In this document: piece by piece, positions 1 through 7,683 of the stretch | Position numbering within the stretch: the first letter of the stretch is position 1 | Layout of the letters: each line of letters starts with the position of its first letter | NCBI GenBank assembly: GCA_964637835.1 | Contig: CAZWYF010000012.1 | Location: forward strand, 1 to 64,000 | Direction: 5' to 3' | DNA: 64,000 nt | Origin: Glo-17 sp964637835 | GTDB taxonomy: Bacteria; Krumholzibacteriota; Krumholzibacteriia; LZORAL124-64-63 | Notes under the pieces: generated by a model | Seen by the model: only the letters and a program-made list of their open reading frames with translations | The model's database searches: none | What the model was told of the DNA's origin: nothing | Position numbers and translations under genes: made by a program

Positions 1-604
1 AGAGCGGCAGCATGCGCGGCGCCATCTCCAGCACGGTCACCGCGGCCCCGGCCACCTGCGCCACCCCGGCCAGCTCGGAGGCCACGTAGCCGGCGCCGAT
101 GAACACCACCCGCGGCGGCAGTTCTTCCCGGCGAAAGAGGTCGGCGCTGTCGATCACGTGCTCGGCCCCGGGGAAGGGCAGCGGCACCGGCTCCGCACCC
201 GTGGCCACCACCACGATCTCGGCCTCCACCTCGGTCTGGCCCACCTGCAGGCGGCGCGGCCCGATGAAGCGGCCGTGCTCGGTGAAGACGGTGGCGCCGG
301 CGGCCTCCAGCCCGCGGTGGGTCTTCTCGGGCACCGGGTCGGTGAACTCCCGGGCGAAGCGGACGAGGTCGGTCCAGGCCAGGCCCGGCGCCCCGCTGAC
401 GCCATGGCCGGCCAGGCGCCGGCTGCGGTCCACCAGGTCGGCCTGGCTGACCAGGACCTTCTTGGGGTTGCAGCCCCGCAGGCTGCAGGTGCCGCCGATG
501 GGCCGGTCGGAGATGCCCACGCGGCGGCCGGCGCGCGCCAGGCCCGCGGCGATCTTGCCACCGGCCGGCCCGGTGCCGAGCACGAAGACGTCGAAGCTCT
601 CCAT
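1..604 (-). CDS. FAD-dependent pyridine nucleotide-disulfide oxidoreductase, C-terminus cut by window edge
   Basis: The first 201 codons of a class I flavin disulfide oxidoreductase (glutathione/mercuric reductase and dihydrolipoamide dehydrogenase superfamily) are visible. An FAD-binding Rossmann motif, LGTGPAGG, lies near residue 9. A redox-active disulfide motif, GGTCSLRGCNPKK, lies near residue 41. A second Rossmann motif for NAD(P)H, GAGYVASELAG, lies near residue 172. The ATG at 604 is preferred over the ATG at 610 because the AAGGAGG box at 611-617 leaves 6 bases to it and none to the other. The substrate cannot be told: the C-terminal dimerisation domain, which would show whether the catalytic His-Glu pair exists, lies outside the window. 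The Asn-Pro-Lys-Lys after the second Cys (usually I-P-S-K) places it in a divergent subgroup rather than with lipoamide dehydrogenase. Confidence 0.85.
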   Translation of the reverse strand, partial: MESFDVFVLGTGPAGGKIAAGLARAGRRVGISDRPIGGTCSLRGCNPKKVLVSQADLVDRSRRLAGHGVSGAPGLAWTDLVRFAREFTDPVPEKTHRGLEAAGATVFTEHGRFIGPRRLQVGQTEVEAEIVVVATGAEPVPLPFPGAEHVIDSADLFRREELPPRVVFIGAGYVASELAGVAQVAGAAVTVLEMAPRMLPL

Positions 605-854
605 GGCCATCCTCCTTCCGGCGAGGTCGTCCTCCCGGGGCGGGACTCCACCGGGACGCGCTCCTCGCCTCTCGCGCGCTTGCCTCTTGCCGCGAGGGAA
701 CGCGGCGACGATGATGGCCGGGTCACGACCCCGGCGATGGCGACGCTGCAACCCGCCCGGCCTGTCGACGTAGACCAGGCCGGATGTCCCGGGCCGACGG
801 ACGCCTCCGTCCCCCCCATCATCGCCACCGGAGCTTCATCCCGCGAGGTACCCC
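605..854. other. divergent intergenic region
   Basis: This spacer separates two divergent genes and should hold both promoters. I see no convincing -35/-10 pair. An imperfect hairpin (CGGCCTGTC paired with GACCAGGCCG, one bulge) lies near 758-782. No coding signal was seen. Confidence 0.4.
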
Positions 855-1643
855 ATGCGCTGCCACGAGGTGGACTACGAGATCATCGGCCACGACATGC
901 AGATCGTGGAGATCGAGCTGGACCCCGGCGAGACCGTGATCGCCGAGGCCGGCGCCCTGAACTACATGGACGAGGGCATCGACTTCCAGACGAAGATGGG
1001 CGACGGCTCCAATCCCGACGAGGGCCTGATGGGCAAGCTGCTGTCCGTGGGCAAGCGCGCGCTCACCGGCGAGTCCGTCTTCATGACCCACTTCACCAAC
1101 CGCGGCCATGGCAAGCAACGCGTGAGCTTCGCCGCGCCGTATCCGGGTCAGATCGTGCCCCTGGAGATGGGGCAGATGGGCGGCCGCTTCGTCTGCCAGA
1201 AGGACGCCTTCCTGGCCGCGGCCCTGGGAACGCGCATCACCATCACCCTGCAGCGCCGCCTGGGCGCCGGTTTCTTCGGTGGCGAGGGCTTCATCCTGCA
1301 GCAGCTCGAGGGCGACGGCCGCGCCTTCGTCCACGCCGGCGGCACGGTGATCGCGAAGCAGCTGTCCGGCCAGACCCTGCGCGTGGACACCGGCTGCCTG
1401 GTGGGCTTCACCGAGGGCATCGACTACGACATCCAGCGCGCCGGCAACCTCAAGAGCATGTTCTTCGGCGGCGAGGGGCTGTTCCTGGCCACCCTGCGCG
1501 GGCACGGGACCGTCTACCTGCAGAGCCTGCCCTTCTCCCGCATGGCCGACCGCATCCTCGCCCACGCCCCCAGCCATGGCGGCAAGAGCCAGGGCGAGGG
1601 GTCGGTCCTCGGCGGCCTCGGCCGCCTGCTGGACGGCCGGTAG
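855..1643 (+). CDS. AIM24 / TIGR00266 family protein
   Basis: A 262-residue protein with the layout of the TIGR00266/AIM24 family: an all-beta fold rich in Gly, with family-like stretches such as LDPGETVIAEAGALNYM near residue 22 and GGEGFILQQLEGDGRAFV near residue 137. There is no signal peptide, so it is probably cytoplasmic or peripheral to the membrane. Members are widespread, but their biochemical role is unsettled. The ATG at 855 has a GAGG box about 6 bases upstream. The gene stands alone, divergent from the flavoprotein. Confidence 0.85.
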   Translation: MRCHEVDYEIIGHDMQIVEIELDPGETVIAEAGALNYMDEGIDFQTKMGDGSNPDEGLMGKLLSVGKRALTGESVFMTHFTNRGHGKQRVSFAAPYPGQIVPLEMGQMGGRFVCQKDAFLAAALGTRITITLQRRLGAGFFGGEGFILQQLEGDGRAFVHAGGTVIAKQLSGQTLRVDTGCLVGFTEGIDYDIQRAGNLKSMFFGGEGLFLATLRGHGTVYLQSLPFSRMADRILAHAPSHGGKSQGEGSVLGGLGRLLDGR

Positions 1644-1681
1644 CGCCGGCGGGCCCGCGCCCTCCGGCCGCCGCCGCGGTG

Positions 1682-1844
1682 GCCGCGGCCGGGATCACAC
1701 GCCGCGGCCGGGATCACACGCCGCGGCCGGNNNNNNNNNNNNNNNNNNNNNNNNNNNNNNNNNNNNNNNNNNNNNNNNNNNNNNNNNNNNNNNNNNNNNN
1801 NNNNNNNNNNNNNNNNNNNNNNNNNNNNNNCACGCCGCGGCCGG
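1682..1844. repeat. 19-bp tandem repeat interrupted by an assembly gap
   Basis: Two full units of GCCGCGGCCGGGATCACAC occupy 1682-1700 and 1701-1719, and a partial unit runs into the N block. The same CACGCCGCGGCCGG stretch resumes right after the N block at 1831-1844. The array is therefore probably longer than shown and broke the assembly. It lies between two convergent gene ends. Confidence 0.85.
1731..1830. other. assembly gap (100 N)
   Basis: Exactly 100 N, a conventional scaffold placeholder and not a measured length. It sits inside the tandem repeat and touches no gene. Confidence 0.99.
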
Positions 1845-1862
1845 CCTCGCGAGGCGACGGCA

Positions 1863-3146
1863 TCAGGCCGTCGCCTCGGGCGGCTCCCCCTCCGGCGTGG
1901 CCAGCTCCAGGCGCGGGATGAAACCGCGCTGCAGCGCCTCGGCCAGCATCTGCGCCACCTCCTTGCGCTGGAAGCCGAAGAGCTTCTGCCCCACCTCCAG
2001 CAGCAGGTCCACCTCCCGGGTATCGAGGCGGCGGTCGGCCAGCGCCACCTCGACCATGAAGCGGAACATGCCGAAGCGCTCGCCCGGGTTGACCTGCAGG
2101 ATGGCCTGCGCGGACTCGGCCATGGCCTGCGGCACGTCCCCGGCGGCGAGCACCTCGCGGAAGTAGCGCGCCGGGAAGTGGGTGAAGCCGGCCAGGGGCT
2201 CGAGGATGGTGTCCAGCTCGTCGGGGTCCAGCTGTTGGTCCACGCCGGCCACCAGCACCCCCGCCGAGGCCAGGAACCGCCGCCGCGCCAGGGCCAGCGG
2301 CGAGTGGCCCTTGGTCAGCAGCAGGTCCACCAGCTCGGTCATGGCGCTGGCCAGGGCGAGGTCGTCCACCGGCTCGCCGCCCTGGCGCAGGCCGGTGCAC
2401 AGGCGGCTGCCGGCGAAGTGCTGCAGGGCCTCCAGACGGATGGGGTTGATGGGATGCGACGGCACGGTGTCGGACGACAGCTCCGAGCGGAACGCCGCCA
2501 GCACCACGGCCATCTCCCGGCGGTAGGCCTGCGGATCGAAGCGGATGGCGGCGGTGTCCAGGCCGCTGGAGAGCTTGAAGAACACCGCCAGGCAGACGTC
2601 CAGGTCGGGCTCGGCGAGGAAACCGAAGCGGTCGGCCGACAGCTCGGCCAGCTTGTCCCAGACCTCGATCTTGTCGCGGATGGTCAGGGGCATCTGGTCG
2701 GCGTCCGGGAACACGAAGCGGATCACCTGCTGCAGCTCGCTGTTGCGGCTCACCAGGTGGCCCAGCTCGTGGCCCAGGACGAACCGCAGCTCCGCGTCGG
2801 TGAACCGCTCGAGCATCTCGCTGTGGATGATCACCAGGTGGGGCTGGTCCTCCTCCAGGCGCGGGACCGCCATGCAGTTGAGCGTGGCGTCGCCGCGCAC
2901 GAAGTACTCCACCGGCTCCTCGAACTCCAGGGCCTGCTCCACCTCGCGGCAGATGGCGTGCACGCGCGGAGCCAGCGCCGCGGTGATCTTCAGGCCGTGT
3001 CCGTGCATGGCCGCCAGCAGCCAGTTCTCGCGGCCCTCGACGCGGCTCTCGCGCAGGATGTCGCTGACCACCCCGGCGTTGAAGAGCAGGCGCAGCTCCT
3101 CGCTGAACTCCTTCTCCCGGGCCACGCGCACGTCGCGATACTCCAT
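1863..3146 (-). CDS. M48-like zinc metallopeptidase with C-terminal TerB-like helical domain
   Basis: This 427-residue protein carries the zinc metalloprotease motif HELGH at about residues 122-126, in the context LRFVLGHELGHLVSRNSEL, and a downstream Glu/Asp-rich helix (AELSADRFGF) that suits the third zinc ligand of M48 peptidases. No signal peptide or membrane helix is seen, unlike HtpX. It is therefore more like the soluble M48-like family. The last 110 or so residues are helical (ESAQAILQVNPGERFGMFRF...DRRLDTREVDLLLEVGQKLF) and resemble a TerB-type module. The ATG at 3146 overlaps the stop of the upstream DUF3228 gene (TGATG) and has GGAGG 7 bases upstream, so the pair is translationally coupled. 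The in-frame GTG at 3149 has poorer spacing. Substrate unknown. Confidence 0.8.
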   Translation of the reverse strand: MEYRDVRVAREKEFSEELRLLFNAGVVSDILRESRVEGRENWLLAAMHGHGLKITAALAPRVHAICREVEQALEFEEPVEYFVRGDATLNCMAVPRLEEDQPHLVIIHSEMLERFTDAELRFVLGHELGHLVSRNSELQQVIRFVFPDADQMPLTIRDKIEVWDKLAELSADRFGFLAEPDLDVCLAVFFKLSSGLDTAAIRFDPQAYRREMAVVLAAFRSELSSDTVPSHPINPIRLEALQHFAGSRLCTGLRQGGEPVDDLALASAMTELVDLLLTKGHSPLALARRRFLASAGVLVAGVDQQLDPDELDTILEPLAGFTHFPARYFREVLAAGDVPQAMAESAQAILQVNPGERFGMFRFMVEVALADRRLDTREVDLLLEVGQKLFGFQRKEVAQMLAEALQRGFIPRLELATPEGEPPEATA

Positions 3147-3727
3147 CACTGATCCTCCGGCTGGTGACGGGGAGCGCGGCCGGCCCAGTACCAGATGGCC
3201 TCGGCGAACTGCCGCGCGGTGTAGGGGGCGAAGGTGCCGCCCGGCTTCTCGAGGTAGTTGCGGGCCATGGTCAGCGGGTCCATGGGCTCCTCGGCCACCG
3301 CGCCGGCCAGCAGGCAGACCACCTCCCAGTCCGCGTCGCTGCTGCGGGCGCCCTGGTTCTCCTGCAGGGTGGCCGCGCTGTAGAGGACCACGCCGGCGTG
3401 CCGCGGCGGCGCGGGCTCGCCCTCGGCGGTGACGCGGATGAAGGGGTCCTCGTGGGGCTGGCGGCGGTCGAGGAAGGCGTGCAGCGGGGTGGTCTCGTCG
3501 ACCGCGACGGTGGTGCCGTGGAAGCGGTCGGGCGGCACGGGCACCACCACCACCTGCTCGAGGCCGTCGCGGCCGGCGCCGGGCCGACGCCGCGGCCAGT
3601 GGGCGCGGACCAGGTCGAGCAGCTCCTCCTCGGTGCCGTCGAACCAGGTGTGGCGGCCGCCGGGTACGTGGCGGCTGCGGGCGAAATCGCTCCAGGCGAG
3701 GGACGGGGCGGGGTCGGCGTCGGGCAT
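3146..3727 (-). CDS. DUF3228 family protein
   Basis: A 193-residue soluble protein whose sequence (ARSRHVPGGRHTWFDGTEEE near the N-terminus, QENQGARSSDADWEVVCL in the middle, MDPLTMARNYLEKPGGT near the C-terminus) fits the DUF3228 family as I remember it; function unknown. The ATG at 3727 is preceded by GGAGG and gives the usual family length. A longer in-frame reading to 3847 would overlap the region just after the serine hydrolase start codons and has no ribosome site. It is cotranscribed with, and overlaps, the M48-like peptidase, which may mean a shared role, but the family gives no further clue. Confidence 0.7.
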   Translation of the reverse strand: MPDADPAPSLAWSDFARSRHVPGGRHTWFDGTEEELLDLVRAHWPRRRPGAGRDGLEQVVVVPVPPDRFHGTTVAVDETTPLHAFLDRRQPHEDPFIRVTAEGEPAPPRHAGVVLYSAATLQENQGARSSDADWEVVCLLAGAVAEEPMDPLTMARNYLEKPGGTFAPYTARQFAEAIWYWAGRAPRHQPEDQ

Positions 3728-3764
3728 GGGCGGGTCCTCCGGGCTGGTCGGTGATCCGTCCAAC

Positions 3765-5102
3765 CTAGCGCGCCGCATCGCGGGCCGCACCGCTGGCCGC
3801 ATCGCCAGCGGCGGCGCGGGCGGCGGCTCGGCCCGTCGCGCCGCCATCGGTCGCGGCCATGGACGCGGCCACGGCGGCGACCAGCGCGTCGGCCAGCTCG
3901 CGGCCGTTGACCGCCTCGTGATCGAGCAGCGCCCCGGCCACCGTCAGGTCCAGCGACGGCACGTGGAAGGCGAAGGTGTTCCAGAAGCCCTGGTGGCCCC
4001 AGGCGACGTGGTCGGCCAGCTCGGTGCAGACCACGCCCAGCCGGTAGCGCGTGGTGCCGCGGCCGGTCATGGCCTTCAGCGTGGCCTCCTCGTGCAGGAC
4101 CCGGCCGCCGATGAGGGCGCGCATGAAGGCGGCGAGGTCGTGGACGTCGGCGATGAGGCCGCCGCCGCCGTAGAGATCCAGGGACGGGTGCCAGTCATGG
4201 CTGTCCAGCGGCCCGAAGTGCTGGTGGGCGCGCGGCGCGGCGCCCGCCGGCGCGGGCTCCATGAGCTCCCACCACGTGGCCTGCAGGCCGAGGCGGTCGA
4301 GATCGAGCAGCGCGCGGACGGCCGCACCCAGGGGCTGGCCGGTGACATCCTCGACGATCCGGCCGAGCAGCAGGTAGCCGGTGTCCGAGTAGAAGAAGCC
4401 CTCGCCCGGCGCCCCCACCGGGTCGGTCCACTCCACGCAGCGGCGCACCTGCTCGAGGGCGGTCCAGCGGTGCTGCGGGTCGGCGATGATGGCCTCGCCG
4501 TAGCGCGGGTCGCCGGCGTGCTCGTCCAGGCCGCCGGTATGGGAGAGCAGGTGCTCGATGGTGATCGCCTGCAGGTCGTAGCCGTCGCCCGCCAGCAGGT
4601 CGCGCCACGCCGGCGGCAGCAGCGGCCCCACCGGCTGGTCCAGCGCCAGGCGCCCCTCCTCCACCAGGCGCAGGACCGCTGCCGCCAGGTAGGTCTTGGT
4701 GTTCGAGGCGATGCGCAGGGTGTGCGCCGGGGTCAGGGGCGGGCCGTCGTGGTCGGCCAGGCCGGAGGCGCCGGACCACCGCAGGCCGAGGCGCGGGCAG
4801 ACCACGGTGGCCACCATGCCGGGCGCCGACGGATTGGCGGCCGCGGTGCGGGCGACGATGGCGGCCAGGGTGTCGGGCAGGGCGGTCGTGGTCCGGGCTG
4901 CGGCGGGCGCCGGCGCGGGCGCGGGGGTGGCGGCGGGTGCGGGGGCCGTGGCGGGTGCGGGCGCCGTGGCGGGCGCGGGGGCCGTGGCGGGCGTGGGCGC
5001 GGGGGTGGCGGGCGTGGGGGTGGCGCCGGCGAGCAGGCCTGGCGTGGCCGCGACGGCCAGCATGGCGACCAGCGGCAGGATGCGGGCGGCGGCGAGCTTC
5101 AT
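3765..5102 (-). CDS. exported serine hydrolase, beta-lactamase class C / DD-peptidase family
   Basis: This 445-residue protein has an N-terminal signal peptide (about residues 1-27) followed by a Pro-Ala-Thr repeat linker of about 45 residues. The penicillin-binding/beta-lactamase fold follows, with the nucleophile motif S-N-T-K near residue 133 (RIASNTKTYLAAA), a YSDTGY motif near 237 in place of the usual Y-x-N, and a third-box-like WGHQG near 366. The family includes EstB-type esterases, D-aminopeptidases and peptidoglycan-acting enzymes. The Asp in Y-S-D argues against a classical AmpC. The C-terminal 30 residues are a low-complexity Ala/Arg/Asp tail. The start has GGAG about 8 bases upstream. 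It lies upstream of DUF3228 on the same strand with a 37-base gap. Confidence 0.85.
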   Translation of the reverse strand: MKLAAARILPLVAMLAVAATPGLLAGATPTPATPAPTPATAPAPATAPAPATAPAPAATPAPAPAPAAARTTTALPDTLAAIVARTAAANPSAPGMVATVVCPRLGLRWSGASGLADHDGPPLTPAHTLRIASNTKTYLAAAVLRLVEEGRLALDQPVGPLLPPAWRDLLAGDGYDLQAITIEHLLSHTGGLDEHAGDPRYGEAIIADPQHRWTALEQVRRCVEWTDPVGAPGEGFFYSDTGYLLLGRIVEDVTGQPLGAAVRALLDLDRLGLQATWWELMEPAPAGAAPRAHQHFGPLDSHDWHPSLDLYGGGGLIADVHDLAAFMRALIGGRVLHEEATLKAMTGRGTTRYRLGVVCTELADHVAWGHQGFWNTFAFHVPSLDLTVAGALLDHEAVNGRELADALVAAVAASMAATDGGATGRAAARAAAGDAASGAARDAAR

Positions 5103-5108
5103 GACGAC

Positions 5109-5252
5109 ATCTCCGGGTCGGTACTGGTATCGGTGGCGGCGGCCGTGGCGGTGCCATCGGCGGCGGCCGTGGCGGTGCCATCGGCGATACCATCGGCAAT
5201 ACCATCGGCGATACCATCGGCGGTGGCCGTGGCGGTGCCATCGGCGGCGGCG
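5109..5252. repeat. tandem repeats upstream of the serine hydrolase
   Basis: The region just upstream of the start codon is made of repeated blocks: CCATCGGCGATA-type 12-mers (several between 5170 and 5222) and GGCGGTGGCCGTGGCGGTG-type blocks before and after them. The repeats fill most of the place where a promoter or leader should be. Confidence 0.8.
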
Positions 5253-5339
5253 AACGAGGAAGCCTTACGGGACCTCACCCGAGGAAGTTGCTCCCGGGCC
5301 GCGCCCCGCGCCAGCGGCAATTGCGGGGTGGTCGGGTCC

Positions 5340-5430
5340 GCGGCCCGCCCGCGGCCCGACGGCGGCCCGACGGCGACATGACGGCGACATGACGGCGGCC
5401 CCGACGGCGACATGACGGCGGCCCGGCCAG
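5340..5430. repeat. short tandem repeats of a GACGGCGACAT / GACGGCGGCCC type
   Basis: Alternating GACGGCGACAT and GACGGCGGCCC units recur several times between about 5340 and 5430. The stretch is non-coding in any convincing frame and lies in the 5252-5976 spacer. Confidence 0.7.
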
Positions 5431-5453
5431 TGCCTGCGCGGTCTATTCTGCCA

Positions 5454-5709
5454 AAATTGTCGTCGGAATGGCGACAATTTCTCGGCGCGGCCGGACAATC
5501 AGATGCGGATATTCCTGAACAATGCCACTCAGAATTCATAAACCATTGCAAGAATTACACTTACCGACTTGTGCCGGCGCAAGTCGGTAAGTCGCTTTAC
5601 CGCAACGAGTTGCCTGTCTTGGATGACCGATATCATAAAGGGGCGCCGGTGATGGGCCCTCCAAGGGGACCAGCGAGGGCAATTTGTCGTCACCATGAAT
5701 ACAAATTGC
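5454..5709. other. AT-richer spacer with three strong inverted repeats
   Basis: Within the 725-base spacer 5252-5976 there is an island that is clearly less GC-rich than its surroundings, holding three hairpins. The first pairs AAATTGTCG (5454-5462) with CGACAATTT (5472-5480). The second is a perfect 12-bp stem, CTTACCGACTTG (5560-5571) with CAAGTCGGTAAG (5580-5591). The third pairs GCAATTTGT (5679-5687) with ACAAATTGC (5701-5709). No convincing gene is seen. It may be an unannotated RNA, a cluster of operators, or a remnant of a mobile element. Confidence 0.6.
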
Positions 5710-5734
5710 GCTCCTGGCCCCCTGGCCGGCGGTC

Positions 5735-5945
5735 GTCCAGGGCGGGGTCGTCCAGGTCGGGGTCGACCAGGNNNNNNNNNNNNNNNNNNNNNNNNNNNNN
5801 NNNNNNNNNNNNNNNNNNNNNNNNNNNNNNNNNNNNNNNNNNNNNNNNNNNNNNNNNNNNNNNNNNNNNNNGGACCGAGCCGCCCGGGGCGGAGCCACGC
5901 GGGACCGAGCCGACCAGGGCGGCGCCACCCCGGTCGGGGTCGTCC
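5735..5945. repeat. GGTCG-rich tandem repeats around an assembly gap
   Basis: Repeats of a GGTCGTCCAGG/GGTCGACCAGG type precede the N block (5735-5771), and GGACCGAGCCG-type units follow it (5872-5945). Nothing coding is recognised. Confidence 0.65.
5772..5871. other. assembly gap (100 N)
   Basis: Exactly 100 N inside repetitive non-coding sequence; true length unknown. Confidence 0.99.
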
Positions 5946-5976
5946 GCCGTGGGGCCGGAAGACCCGCGGCCCGGCG

Positions 5977-6690
5977 CTAGCGATACAGCGCCTTGATGCT
6001 GCTCCAGCTATCCGGCTGGACGGCGACGGTGCCGGTCAGCTCGAGGTGGATGTCGTCGATGGTCCCGACGGGGTCGACGGTCAGCGCGCAGGTGCCGACG
6101 ATGGCCCACTCGTGGTACACCTGCACCTCGATCTCGTGGCCGAGCAGGTCGTCGAGCGAGGGGGCGTCGGGCCCGCAGCAGGGCTCGAAGGTGGCGGTGT
6201 GGGAATCGAACGCGCCCTCGGCCACCTCGACCACCGCGCCGAAGAGCCCGCCGGGGAAGGCGTCGCTGAAGAGCGTCACGCCCAGCGGGGAGAGGAACGG
6301 CTCGGGGACGGGCTGGCCGCCGTCCCAGCAGGTGATCTCGCCCATGGTCCACGCGCCGGAGACCACCACCGTGAGCTGGTCGATGGCCGTCACGCCGGCC
6401 GGGATGGTGAAGGTCGTGGTGCGGGTCTGGGGATCGCCCGGGTCGGGCGCCACCGTGGGGTCGTACTCGTAGCCGCCGGCGAGGTCGGGCAGCGGGATGT
6501 CCAGCGCACCGGCCGTGCCGGGCAGGATGAGCGCCAGGACCAGCGGGGCGATGAGAGCAGCGAGGGCGGTGCGGCCGGGTGGGCCGGGTGGGCCGGGTGG
6601 GCCGGGTCGGCGAGGTCGGCGAGGTCGGCGAGGTCGGCGAGGTGGGCCGGTCCGACGAGGTGGGCGGGGCCGACGGGACGAGGTCGTCAT
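5977..6690 (-). CDS. secreted protein of unknown function with a repetitive Arg/Pro/Gly N-terminus
   Basis: A 237-residue protein. The first 40 residues are low-complexity (PRRPRRPRR repeats, then GPPGPPGPPG) encoded by DNA tandem repeats. They are followed by a hydrophobic signal segment (TALAALIAPLVLALILPGTAGA) and a mature beta-rich domain of about 170 residues with four Cys residues (one in ITCWDGG, a CC pair in FEPCCGPD, one in GTCALTV). The ATG at 6690 has GGAGG 6 bases upstream, so the unusual basic N-region really seems to be translated. The protein ends in SWSSIKALYR. A start inside the hydrophobic part has no Met. I do not recognise the mature domain. Confidence 0.65.
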   Translation of the reverse strand: MTTSSRRPRPPRRTGPPRRPRRPRRPRRPGPPGPPGPPGRTALAALIAPLVLALILPGTAGALDIPLPDLAGGYEYDPTVAPDPGDPQTRTTTFTIPAGVTAIDQLTVVVSGAWTMGEITCWDGGQPVPEPFLSPLGVTLFSDAFPGGLFGAVVEVAEGAFDSHTATFEPCCGPDAPSLDDLLGHEIEVQVYHEWAIVGTCALTVDPVGTIDDIHLELTGTVAVQPDSWSSIKALYR

Positions 6691-6935
6691 GGTGTGCCTC
6701 CGGGCTGGGTGCCCCTCCGGGCTGGATATGGGTGATCAGGATACCACACCCGCGCGGGAGGGCGCACGGCGTTCTTCTCGCCGACTCCCTGGGATCGTAC
6801 TCCCTGGGACCGTGGCCCGGCGGCTGGCCGCGAGCGGCCGCCCACGCCCGGTTGACGCCGCCGCAGCGCTGGTCTTCAATGGCGCGGAACGCCCGAACCT
6901 CTGACCGGCCCCGCGCCGCATCCCCAGGAGCCTCC

Positions 6936-7394
6936 ATGAGCTATCCCGTCAACGACAAGCAGGTGATCCGCGACTGCCAGATCGGCGAGGGCACGAAGGT
7001 CTGGAACTTCGTGAACCTCTACGAGTGCGAGATCGGCCGCGACTGCATGGTGGGCACGTTCGTGGAGATCCAGGCGGGCGTGAAGGTGGGCGACCGCACG
7101 CGCATCCAGAGCCACACCTTCGTCTGCGAGCTGGTGACCATCGGCAGCGACTGCTTCATCGCCCACGGCGTGATGTTCATCAACGACACCGCCCCGCCCC
7201 AGGGCGAGCGCGAGAAGTGGAAGGAGACCATCGTCGAGGACGGGGTCTCCATCGGTTCGAACGCCACCATCCTGCCGGTGCGCATCGGCAAGGGCGCCAT
7301 GATCGGCGCGGGCGCGGTGGTCACGAAGGACGTGCCCGCCGGCGCGGTGGTCGCCGGCAACCCGGCGCGGGTACTACGGCAACGGGACGCCTGA
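6936..7394 (+). CDS. left-handed beta-helix (hexapeptide) acyltransferase, WbpD/WxcM-like
   Basis: This 152-residue protein is built of imperfect hexapeptide repeats ([LIV]-G-x4), for example IGEGTKVW, IGRDCMVG, VGDRTRIQ, IGSDCFIA, IGSNATIL, IGKGAMIG, ending in the common VVAGNPARVL. This is typical of nucleotide-sugar N- or O-acetyltransferases of the WbpD/WlbB/WxcM group that act in surface polysaccharide synthesis. The start at 6936 has AGGAG 5 bases upstream. It stands alone, with no sugar-nucleotide genes beside it, so the sugar substrate cannot be guessed. Its last codons belong to a tandem array that runs on past the stop. Confidence 0.8.
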   Translation: MSYPVNDKQVIRDCQIGEGTKVWNFVNLYECEIGRDCMVGTFVEIQAGVKVGDRTRIQSHTFVCELVTIGSDCFIAHGVMFINDTAPPQGEREKWKETIVEDGVSIGSNATILPVRIGKGAMIGAGAVVTKDVPAGAVVAGNPARVLRQRDA

Positions 7395-7494
7395 ACCGCG
7401 ACACCCGAGCCGCGACACCCGAACCGCGACACCCGAACCGGAACACCCGGGCCGCGACACCTGAACCGGAACACCCGAGCCCGGACGCCTGACC
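7384..7494. repeat. 14-bp tandem array (about 8 units) beginning inside the stop codon region of the acyltransferase
   Basis: Unit boundaries at 7384, 7398, 7412, 7426, 7440, 7454, 7468 and 7482. The first unit, GGGACGCCTGAACC, contains the TGA stop of the upstream gene (7392-7394); later units are GCGACACCCGAACC-like; the last, CGGACGCCTGACC, again looks like the first. Divergence between units suggests an old expansion. Confidence 0.9.
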
Positions 7495-7495
7495 G

Positions 7496-7520
7496 GGGGC
7501 CCCCCGGGGGGGCCCCTTCC
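7496..7520 (+). terminator. possible GC-only terminator hairpin
   Basis: GGGGCCCCCC (7496-7505) can pair with GGGGGGCCCC (7507-7516) right after the repeat array. There is no T-run, so intrinsic termination is uncertain. Confidence 0.35.
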
Positions 7521-7683
7521 CACCACCCGCGGGCCGCCACGGCCACCTGATACTGGACATACCTCTTCACCAGCGGCAAGATCCCGGGCATCAGCGGCCG
7601 GGCCGATGACGCCGTGCGTCGGCGCCCACGGTCCGGGCCCAGTCTCCATTATCCCATCGCGCCATCGCCCTGGAGGTCGCCAC

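Noticed and set aside
4195..5241. Long overlapping open frames rich in Arg, Pro, Ala or Gly (here and at 9056-11860, 20570-22771, 32860-35388, 35437-37515, 46081-48567 and 51320-53707)
   Set aside because: They mirror real genes on other frames or strands. At this GC content long spurious frames are expected, and none shows a recognisable domain.
7384..7494. Regular repeats that might be read as a CRISPR array
   Set aside because: Units are 14 bp and contiguous with no spacers, and no cas genes are near. The same applies to the 16- and 22-bp arrays.
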